Shown here: positions 1 to 5,728 of the stretch, in pieces
How positions within the stretch are numbered: the stretch's first letter is position 1
Layout: each line of letters starts with the position of its first letter
NCBI RefSeq assembly: GCF_022810445.1
Contig: NZ_JAACGD010000012.1
Location: forward strand, 1 to 8,569
Reading direction: 5' to 3'
Length of the DNA: 8,569 nt
DNA from: Candidatus Cardinium sp. cBcalN2
GTDB taxonomy: Bacteria > Bacteroidota > Bacteroidia > Cytophagales > Amoebophilaceae
Program-made: the position numbers and the translations under genes
Notes under the pieces: model-generated
Databases searched by the model: none
The model's input: the letters and a program-made list of their open reading frames with translations, nothing else
What the model was told of the DNA's origin: nothing

Positions 1-409
1 GGTATATACATTAATTTTTTAATGCCTGCCAGATTAAATATCAACTACTACAAGTGTATTGGTATTTATTTTTTCTGACTGAAGTACCTGGGCAACTTAG
101 TTACTTTTTTGCTTGATTTCCATAATAATATTATTAAAAGTGTTAAGCAGACATACCTAAAGAATTGATGCAATTTAACCATTTTTTAACTTATTTCTAA
201 AAATAAAAGTCTGTTTTCACACCAAAGCTTATGCCTATTCCGAGGAGGATCAGCTTTTGAAGCTGTATAAATGGCTTATTTCCTACTGATTAAAAAAAAG
301 AACCTTGAAGGTCTATTTGTATTAAACTTTTTAAAGATACAACGAGGTGCGTATAGCTATCTTACAAATAGGAAGATGTTTTAAATAAAAAGAGAAAGGA
401 AGATAGATG
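1..409. other. Intergenic region without a convincing gene
   Basis: I see no recognisable gene, tRNA or rRNA here on either strand. The stretch is AT-rich. The only coding-like pieces are an open frame on the plus strand without a start codon at 179-289, and an overlapping 37-codon frame in another register at 271-384 that starts with ATG (MAYFLLIKKK...) and has no ribosome binding site. Neither product resembles a family I know. A 9-base inverted repeat (CTATTTGTA at 313-321, TACAAATAG at 363-371) and a nested 6-base one (317-322 with 337-342) fall in the same place, but arms this short are expected by chance in AT-rich DNA. The region may be the decayed end of a former gene or simply spacer. 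Confidence 0.5.
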
Positions 410-505
410 AAAAAACAAGCCGAGTATCGCGCTGCTACAACCACTTTTTCCTTGCTCCTTTCCAGGCCTGGGGAGATTAAGCAGGAGCTAGCCGTACCGG
501 CTTGC
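410..505 (-). ncRNA. ffs: Signal recognition particle RNA (4.5S type, small bacterial form)
   Basis: This is the RNA scaffold of the signal recognition particle. It binds Ffh (SRP54) and guides ribosomes making membrane or exported proteins to the FtsY receptor. On the minus strand the diagnostic apical hairpin reads CAGGCCTGGAAAGGAGCA (about 470-453): a CCU/AGG stem closes a GGAA tetraloop (460-463 on the plus strand), flanked by the CAGG and AGCA sides of the symmetric internal loop that Ffh recognises. The ends pair: GCAAGCCG (505-498) with CGGCTTGT (422-415), an 8-base-pair terminal stem with one G-U pair. A run of six U follows directly and could end transcription. The length of about 96 nt fits the Alu-less bacterial class. 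A TAGATTTG promoter element ends 6 bases before the predicted 5' end. The exact ends are inferred from the stem. Confidence 0.88.
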
Positions 506-510
506 TATAG

Positions 511-518
511 CAAATCTA
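511..518 (-). promoter_or_regulatory. Bacteroidota-type -7 promoter element for the SRP RNA
   Basis: On the minus strand the bases read TAGATTTG, an exact match to the Bacteroidota -7 consensus TAnnTTTG. The expected start point about 6 bases downstream falls at position 505, the first base of the SRP RNA terminal stem, so the two predictions support each other. I do not see a clear TTG-type -33 element about 20 bases upstream; that stretch is a run of T. The promoter implies that the RNA is made independently of the ribosomal protein operon upstream. Confidence 0.6.
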
Positions 519-696
519 ATACTTTTTATTCAAAATAAAAAAAACAGATAAGAAAAAAAGGGAATAAATGGGGAAGGGGCCCCTATAGCTTTTATCAAAA
601 AAAACAAAAAACAAAAAAATGATACTGCAAAAGAGTTTCTAGCAACAAACCTTCTTTCACACGCTACAAGAAGCCCCAAGATTAAAGTAGTACCTT

Positions 697-1140
697 TTAA
701 ACAGGGACTACGTCAAAAGTTAATGTATAAGAAACAGTTTCATGCAAAGGTAATACCGCCTGGTAAGTACCTACTTGCTTGATAGGTAGTTGAATATTTA
801 TCTTAGTATAACCTACGACTATACCTTTTTCTTTAAGCGCCTTGGCAATTTGCAAAGGGGTAACAGAACCAAATATTTTACCACCTTCCCCTACTTTTGC
901 AGGGATTACCACCTTAACAGCTTCCAAAAGTGGCAAAAGTGCTTCAGCATCTGCTTTTAATTTTGATACCTTATGCGATGCTTGCCTGGCATTTTCAAGT
1001 GCAACTTTTTTATTGATAGCATTTGCCACAATAGCAAGACCCTCAGGGATAAGATAATTCCTAGCGTAACCAGCTTTAACTGAAACGATATCACCTTTTT
1101 TTCCTAATGTTTTGTGTGCATTCTTTAATATTACTTCCAT
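697..1140 (-). CDS. rplI: 50S ribosomal protein L9
   Basis: L9 binds domain V of 23S rRNA near the base of the L1 stalk, and its elongated body reaches out over the small subunit; it is linked to reading-frame maintenance. The 147-residue length is normal. The N-terminal rRNA-binding domain is plain (MEVILKN, then GKKGDIVSVKAGYARNYLIP at about residues 13-32). A Lys/Ala-rich connecting helix follows at about 43-75, and then the C-terminal domain with GGKIFGSVTPLQIAKAL at about 86-102. It is the last gene of rpsF-rpsR-rplI and starts 8 bases after rpsR. The ATG at 1140 is the only sensible start, although no Shine-Dalgarno sequence precedes it, as is usual in Bacteroidota. I see no clear terminator behind it; the SRP RNA gene lies about 190 bases downstream on the same strand. 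Confidence 0.97.
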   Translation of the reverse strand: MEVILKNAHKTLGKKGDIVSVKAGYARNYLIPEGLAIVANAINKKVALENARQASHKVSKLKADAEALLPLLEAVKVVIPAKVGEGGKIFGSVTPLQIAKALKEKGIVVGYTKINIQLPIKQVGTYQAVLPLHETVSYTLTFDVVPV

Positions 1141-1148
1141 TCTTGAGT

Positions 1149-1400
1149 TTACTTTAAATTGTCTGCTACATAAGGAAGCAAAGCAAGCTGTCTAGCACGC
1201 TTTACAGCAGAAGCTACTTTTTTCTGATACTTTAAGCTATTACCAGTAATCCGTCTAGGTAGTATCTTTCCTTGTTCATTGAGAAATTTCATCAAAAACT
1301 CAACACACTTATAGTCTACATAGTTAATGCCATAACGCTTAAAGCGACAAAACTTTTTAGTAATTGTTTTTTTTTGTATCGATTCGTTTACTAAAGTCAT
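1149..1400 (-). CDS. rpsR: 30S ribosomal protein S18
   Basis: S18 forms a heterodimer with S6 that binds the central domain of 16S rRNA on the platform of the small subunit. The 83-residue protein has the family signature [19 protein letters not shown] at about residues 45-63, followed by [12 protein letters not shown], the basic rRNA-contacting C-terminal half. The N-terminal part, with [15 protein letters not shown] at about residues 18-32, is also typical. Its ATG overlaps the TGA of rpsF as ATGA (1397-1400), so translation is probably coupled and keeps the two partners in equal amounts. The gene is intact and shows no unusual feature. Confidence 0.97.
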   Translation of the reverse strand: MTLVNESIQKKTITKKFCRFKRYGINYVDYKCVEFLMKFLNEQGKILPRRITGNSLKYQKKVASAVKRARQLALLPYVADNLK

Positions 1401-1756
1401 ACTGCTACTTCTTTCTTAGATTCTTTTTTCCCAGCATCGGATCGCCTTGTCATATTATGCGCTAATGCATGCTTGTCTAAAACAAATGTTAAAAAACGTA
1501 ATACTTCCTCATCTCGTGCATAAGTAACTTCTAGCTCTTTAATCAGACTGCTTTCACTTATAAATTCTATTAAATGATATACACCGCTTTTTTTATGCTT
1601 TATCGGATAACTTAATGGTTTTAAGCCTATCTCTTCTTCATGTGTTATGGTTGCATTACGCCCCACTAAAAAAGACCTATACTTATCTATAGATGCTTTT
1701 ATTTGTTCGCTAGAAAGCACCGGAGATAGTATAAATACTGTTTCGTAATGTCTCAT
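1397..1756 (-). CDS. rpsF: 30S ribosomal protein S6
   Basis: S6 is the partner of S18 on the platform of the small ribosomal subunit. The N-terminus [12 protein letters not shown] is a textbook S6 start and fixes the ATG at 1756. The ferredoxin-like fold is recognisable from the conserved [22 protein letters not shown] stretch (about residues 44-65) and the following [18 protein letters not shown] helix region. The 119 residues include a short charged tail rich in Lys and Glu, which varies in this family. It is the first gene of the rpsF-rpsR-rplI operon. In Bacteroidota these three genes lie together without priB or ssb between them, as here. The leader is AT-rich with no Shine-Dalgarno sequence. 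Confidence 0.97.
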   Translation of the reverse strand: MRHYETVFILSPVLSSEQIKASIDKYRSFLVGRNATITHEEEIGLKPLSYPIKHKKSGVYHLIEFISESSLIKELEVTYARDEEVLRFLTFVLDKHALAHNMTRRSDAGKKESKKEVAV

Positions 1757-1802
1757 ATTTATATTTAAATAATTTCCAGTTATGGATGCTGGGTACTAAA
1801 AG

Positions 1803-1833
1803 CAAATATCTAAAAAGAAATTAATAAAGTCAA
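1803..1833 (-). promoter_or_regulatory. Promoter of the rpsF-rpsR-rplI operon
   Basis: On the minus strand the bases read TTGACT, 17 bases, then GATATTTG. This can be read in two ways. As a general sigma-70 promoter it is TTGACT-N17-GATATT. As a Bacteroidota promoter it is a -33 TTG followed, with 20 bases between, by GATATTTG, seven of eight positions of TAnnTTTG (only the first T differs). Either way transcription should begin near 1796, giving a leader of about 40 bases. The leader contains a possible small stem (CCAG at 1776-1779 pairing with CTGG at 1789-1792). Confidence 0.65.
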
Positions 1834-2290
1834 GTTATTTTTAATAATTTAAAGCATTTGAATATCATTTCTACTATTTGAACTTAGCTTGATTTTGATG
1901 TTCAGAGGGAATCATCTTAATTTTTTAGTAAACTTTAAGGTTATCTTATAACCAAGCGGAAAAAGCAGTCTATGCGGAATATGGGTCCTATTTCTATCTT
2001 TGCTTATTAACTTTTAAGTTAAATGAGCCGTTTAACAGAAGAAATTAAGATATCCTACTTTTTAAATTAAACTAGTAGCGATACCTTTACCTAGAAAATA
2101 CAACTACTCCAGTAGGTTACTAGACCTTTTACAAAGCCTATTTGTGACGAGCCACTTTTAAGAGAGGCGCAGTCGCCAGCCGTAGCATACTAATACTAAA
2201 TGTATTGGAGAAGCATAGACAAGTTTGGGCACCAAAAGGCCCATTAGCAATAGGTTTTAGAAGAGGTCTACTGGTTTTAATGATTATTCA
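1834..2290. other. Gap between the divergent ribosomal protein operon and leuS
   Basis: Roughly 460 bases with no recognisable gene, tRNA or riboswitch. It must contain the leuS promoter, but I cannot place it well; TATCTTTG at 1995-2002 matches the TAnnTTTG consensus but has no -33 partner and would leave a leader of nearly 290 bases. Two plus-strand open stretches look coding by composition but have no early ATG: 1932-2048 (38 codons) and 2148-2300 (50 codons, running into the leuS start in another frame). They may be remains of a lost gene. Small hairpins occur (for example GGCG-CAGT-CGCC near 2166), none with a T run. Confidence 0.45.
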
Positions 2291-5089
2291 ATGCAATTAG
2301 ATATGCAATCTTATATTTTTACAGCAATAGAACAAAAATGGCAAAATAGATGGAAGGCGCAAAAATCCATAATAGATCGCAATCTCCTTACTGCTAAAAA
2401 TATACCCAAGTATTATATGCTGAATATGTTTCCCTATCCTTCAGGCTCAGGACTCCATGTAGGACATTATGTAGGGTATATCGCTTCAGATATAGTGTGC
2501 CGTTACTATAAGCATATTGGATATCATGTGATGAATCCAATGGGATTTGATGCTTTTGGCTTACCTGCCGAGCAGCATGCTATTCAAACTGGGCAACACC
2601 CGTCTATTACTACTCAAAAAAATATAGCCAAATATATCACACAACTTGATCAGATTGGATTAGACTTTGACTGGGATCAATCTGTTAATACCAGTGAACC
2701 TGCCTATTATAAATGGACACAGTGGATATTTCTGCAAATGTTTAATAGCTGGTACCATACCGCTACCCAAAAAGCATCTCCTATTAAAACGCTTATTGAC
2801 GAGTTTGCTTGCCACGGTAATACCAAAGTAGAAGCCGCTTGTGATGACCACACGCCTATTTTTTCAGCCCAGGAATGGAATACTTTTTCCGAAACAGAAA
2901 AACAAGCCAAATTGCTACATTATCGATTAGCTTATTTAAGAGATAGCATCGTGAACTGGTGTGAAGGATTAGGTACCGTTTTGGCTAACGAGGAAGTTAA
3001 AGATGGTTTTTCTGAAAGAGGAGGCTATCCAGTAACGCGTAAAAAGATGAAACAATGGAGTTTACGTATGACCGCTTATGCCCAGCGTCTGCTCACCGAT
3101 CTAGAACCTTTAGATTGGCCCCTTTCTACTAAGGAGATGCAGCGCAATTGGATTGGCAAATCGCAAGGTGCTGAAATTAGTTTTAGGGTACAAGGAGAAC
3201 GTGGCAAGACGATTACGGTTTTTACGACAAGACCTGAGACTATTTTTGGGGCTTGTTTTATTGTCTTAGCGCCTGAGCACCCTTGGGCTAGTTTTATGGC
3301 ACAGCAAAGAAGTGACGTGGAACTTATTTCCTATATCGAAACAGCTAAAAATCGTTCGGAACGCAATCGCCTGGCAGAAACGACCTTCTTAAGTGGTGTA
3401 TTTCTAGGTGCTTGTGTTATACATCCTTTTACAGGTGCACCATTACCTATCTGGGTGGCAGATTATGTATTACCCGGTTACGGTACAGGTGCGATTATGG
3501 GTGTACCTGCGCATGATAAACGAGATTATACCTTTGCCCAATCTTTTGATTTACTCACCTTGCCTGTAATAGAAAGTACGATACTTATAGAAGATGGGCC
3601 CTATGAGCTGACTGAGGGTACGATGATTAACTCTGATTTCCTCAATGGACTTTCTGTAGCAGAAGCTGCCGAAAAAGTCATGGAAAAGCTAACGCAAAAA
3701 CGAATTGGAAAATATAAGGTCAACTATAGATTACAGGATCCTACATTTAGCCGACAACGTTATTGGGGAGAACCCTTTCCGATATACTACAAAGAAGATG
3801 GCCTACCTTATGCCCTTTCCCCGAATCAACTTCCCCTCCTATTGCCAGCAGTAAGTAGCTATAAACCCAATCAATCTGGGGTGCCACCATTGGGTAATGC
3901 ATCCAATTGGTCTACACCAGAAGGTTATCCTTTAGACTTACATACTATGCCAGGTTGGGCCGGTTCTAGTTGGTATTTTTTACGCTATATGGATCCTCAT
4001 AATCAAGAAACTTTTCTGAGTCGAGAAAAAGAGGCCTACTGGAAAGGGGTAGATTGCTATATCGGTGGTGCAGAACATGCAACCGGTCACCTCCTTTATG
4101 CACGCTTTTGGACGAAAGTACTTGATGATTTAGGCTACATTCATATTAGTGAACCTTTTCCAAAATTGCTTCATCAAGGGCTGATCCAGCAAGTTACGGC
4201 GATAGCCTATCGATTAAAAGATAAAAATATCTTTGTAAGTGCTGGGCTTATAGCCGAACATGATGTTGTCCCTATGTATATTCCTATAGCTTTTGTCGAA
4301 AAAGGTGTAGTTGATATCAAAGCATTAAAAACTTGGCATCCTGATTTTGCCGATGCACGCTTCTTATTAGAAGAAGGTAAATATATTTGTGGTGGTAAAA
4401 TGGAGAAAATGTCTAAATCTAAATACAACGTAGTCGAACCAGAGCAAATTATTGCCCAATATGGAGCTGATGCCCTGCGTTTATACTTGATGTTTTTAGG
4501 GCCGTTAGAACAATCTAAACCATGGGATTTATCCGGCATAGAAGGGGTGTCTCGTTTTCTAAATAAGGTATGGCGTTTTGTACATCATGCAAAAAATGCT
4601 TACGCAGCTACTGCGTTACCCCCTAACGAGGCAATGATTAAAATAATGCATAAAACAATTAAAAAAGTAACCGAATCGATTAAAAAATGTTCTTTTAATA
4701 CAGCTATAAGTAGTTTAATGATTTGCCTAAATAACTTATCCAGTCTTGAAACAGTACCCCTTTCTATTGTAGAAGACTTTATTTTACTGTTGGATCCTTT
4801 TGCACCGCATATGGCGGCTGAGCTATGGGAAAGTATAGGCAAAACCAGTAATCTTGCAGAGGTTCCTTTTCCAGTTTGGAATGAAGCCTATTTAGAAGAA
4901 AAAAGCTTTGAGTACGCCATTGCCGTGAATGGTAAAGTACGTACTAAAATGGTTTTTGATCATGATGCATCGCCTATGGCTATAGAAAAAGCCGCATTAG
5001 CCAATCAAGTCATTCAAAAATGGCTGGCAGGTAAGTCAACTAAAAATGTCGTGGTGGTTCCTAAGAAAATGGTGAATATCGTTGTATAG
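2291..5089 (+). CDS. leuS: Leucyl-tRNA synthetase (LeuRS)
   Basis: Class I enzyme that joins leucine to tRNA-Leu using ATP and edits mischarged tRNA. The HIGH motif is HVGH at residues 56-59 within PYPSGSGLHVGH, and KMSKS is at 706-710. The CP1 editing domain shows the Thr-rich TTRPET at 312-317 and AHDKRD at 407-412, whose last Asp (412) corresponds to the Asp needed for editing in E. coli. An insertion at about 161-215 and a long leucine-specific segment before KMSKS make it 932 residues, against about 860 in E. coli; both are usual in Bacteroidota. The zinc-binding cysteines of the E. coli ZN1 domain are mostly absent (NWC kept, later pair replaced by FSERGG). The start is uncertain: ATG at 2291 or ATG at 2303 (MQSYIF), and neither has a Shine-Dalgarno sequence. 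The gene is intact, with all catalytic motifs present. Confidence 0.97.
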   Translation: MQLDMQSYIFTAIEQKWQNRWKAQKSIIDRNLLTAKNIPKYYMLNMFPYPSGSGLHVGHYVGYIASDIVCRYYKHIGYHVMNPMGFDAFGLPAEQHAIQTGQHPSITTQKNIAKYITQLDQIGLDFDWDQSVNTSEPAYYKWTQWIFLQMFNSWYHTATQKASPIKTLIDEFACHGNTKVEAACDDHTPIFSAQEWNTFSETEKQAKLLHYRLAYLRDSIVNWCEGLGTVLANEEVKDGFSERGGYPVTRKKMKQWSLRMTAYAQRLLTDLEPLDWPLSTKEMQRNWIGKSQGAEISFRVQGERGKTITVFTTRPETIFGACFIVLAPEHPWASFMAQQRSDVELISYIETAKNRSERNRLAETTFLSGVFLGACVIHPFTGAPLPIWVADYVLPGYGTGAIMGVPAHDKRDYTFAQSFDLLTLPVIESTILIEDGPYELTEGTMINSDFLNGLSVAEAAEKVMEKLTQKRIGKYKVNYRLQDPTFSRQRYWGEPFPIYYKEDGLPYALSPNQLPLLLPAVSSYKPNQSGVPPLGNASNWSTPEGYPLDLHTMPGWAGSSWYFLRYMDPHNQETFLSREKEAYWKGVDCYIGGAEHATGHLLYARFWTKVLDDLGYIHISEPFPKLLHQGLIQQVTAIAYRLKDKNIFVSAGLIAEHDVVPMYIPIAFVEKGVVDIKALKTWHPDFADARFLLEEGKYICGGKMEKMSKSKYNVVEPEQIIAQYGADALRLYLMFLGPLEQSKPWDLSGIEGVSRFLNKVWRFVHHAKNAYAATALPPNEAMIKIMHKTIKKVTESIKKCSFNTAISSLMICLNNLSSLETVPLSIVEDFILLLDPFAPHMAAELWESIGKTSNLAEVPFPVWNEAYLEEKSFEYAIAVNGKVRTKMVFDHDASPMAIEKAALANQVIQKWLAGKSTKNVVVVPKKMVNIVV

Positions 5090-5141
5090 TAAGGAGTGTT
5101 TTTTATTTTTTGTCTATATTCTTCTGTCTATCCTGCCTGCT

Positions 5142-5161
5142 ATAGCGCTGAATGGATAGGT
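5142..5161 (+). repeat. Short intergenic repeat, copy 1 (after leuS)
   Basis: ATAGCGCTGAATGGATAGGT matches copy 2 at 8522-8541 in 18 of 20 positions. Both copies are in non-coding spacers behind a tRNA synthetase gene and ahead of the next start codon (34 bases before the RDD gene start here). In this copy GGATAG (5154-5159) can pair with CTATCC (5128-5133). The nature of the repeat is unknown; an insertion-sequence remnant or a regulatory element are both possible. Confidence 0.4.
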
Positions 5162-5195
5162 TATACTAAATCTTGTAGAACATCTTAAAACTTTT

Positions 5196-5579
5196 ATGAC
5201 CAATATACACTGGATTCAACCTAAAGAAATAAGCTTTTTCCATGCATTTAAAAGATGGACAGCAAGGGGATTTGATGCCTGTGTGGGTGCATGTATACTT
5301 TTTCTTATCGGAGAATATGTATTATTTTCCGAGCATATAGTACAAATTATATCAAACGCCAAGTTAAATACCCTAAATGGGGTAATCAATAAACTAATTT
5401 TATTATTTCTATCTGGTGTAATCAATGCTTTGTTGATTGCTTACTTTGGTAACACACTTGGGAAACACCTTTTTGGTATAAAAATATTGGATCTAAAAGC
5501 GTGTCATCTTAGCTTGCAGCAAGCATTCAAACGTGAAATGCTGGTGTTGATAATAAACAATTCACTAAAAATAATATAA
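5196..5579 (+). CDS. RDD-family membrane protein, truncated at the C-terminus
   Basis: RDD proteins are small inner-membrane proteins, mostly of unknown function, with some members proposed to act as ion antiporters. The family signature is visible: RWTARGFDA with the Arg...Asp pattern at about residues 20-28 at the head of the first membrane helix (about 26-46), a second hydrophobic segment at about 66-84, and the loop motif GNTLGKHLFGIKIL at about 85-98. The family then expects a conserved Arg (FKRE, about 111-114), a third helix and a [H/W]D-K...T-V ending. Here the frame stops soon after FKREMLVL, at residue 127, with an unrelated tail. The missing ending (TTWDKEMNLQVIY) is found in another frame just downstream, so the gene seems broken by a frameshift, probably with loss of about 20 residues. 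It starts 106 bases after leuS. Whether the product is functional is doubtful. Confidence 0.75.
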   Translation: MTNIHWIQPKEISFFHAFKRWTARGFDACVGACILFLIGEYVLFSEHIVQIISNAKLNTLNGVINKLILLFLSGVINALLIAYFGNTLGKHLFGIKILDLKACHLSLQQAFKREMLVLIINNSLKII

Positions 5580-5728
5580 CCACTTGGGATAAAGAGATGA
5601 ACCTTCAAGTAATTTATCGTACCCAGTCCTTATGGATTACCTTAGTTGGTATAATGCTGCTAATAGGGCTATGCTTATCTATTATGGTAAGTTGGTATTA
5701 CCATAAAAATGGTTATAAATTAGTTTAA
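5537..5728 (+). pseudogene. Detached C-terminal part of the RDD-family gene
   Basis: This frame is open from 5537 and is shifted relative to the RDD gene before it. It reads KQFTKNNITTWDKEMNLQVIY, which fits the conserved end of RDD domains (an aromatic or His, then D-K, then about three residues, then a V), followed by a hydrophobic helix (SLWITLVGIMLLIGLCLSIM) and a short basic tail. An ATG at 5597 could start a separate 43-residue membrane peptide, but no ribosome binding site is seen. From the conserved Arg of the upstream part to the WD here is only about 18 codons, against some 35-45 in typical members, so the third helix appears deleted. The TAA stop at 5726-5728 overlaps the ATG of the next gene as TAATG. 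I take it as the remnant of one original gene; a sequencing error is an alternative. Confidence 0.6.

Noticed and set aside
552..583. Possible terminator for the rpsF-rpsR-rplI operon: a GGGG/CCCC stem (570-583) with a U run (553-559) on the minus strand
   Set aside because: The stem is only four pairs within a GGGGCCCC palindrome, and the U run starts about 10 bases after it, so it does not meet the usual form of an intrinsic terminator.
593..624. TATCA and TGATA flanking three A tracts (A8, A6, A7 separated by single C)
   Set aside because: The arms are only five bases and the middle is simple A-rich sequence; it may add U-rich RNA after rplI but nothing supports a defined site.
842..1057. 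71-codon frame on the plus strand
   Set aside because: It lies wholly inside rplI on the opposite strand and its product has no recognisable feature.
1995..2002. TATCTTTG as a leuS promoter
   Set aside because: It fits TAnnTTTG but has no TTG-type element upstream and would leave a leader of nearly 290 bases; short AT-rich matches like this are common by chance.
4207..4842. Two minus-strand frames of 110 and 80 codons
   Set aside because: They are antisense to intact leuS, with leuS clearly coding through the same bases including KMSKS.
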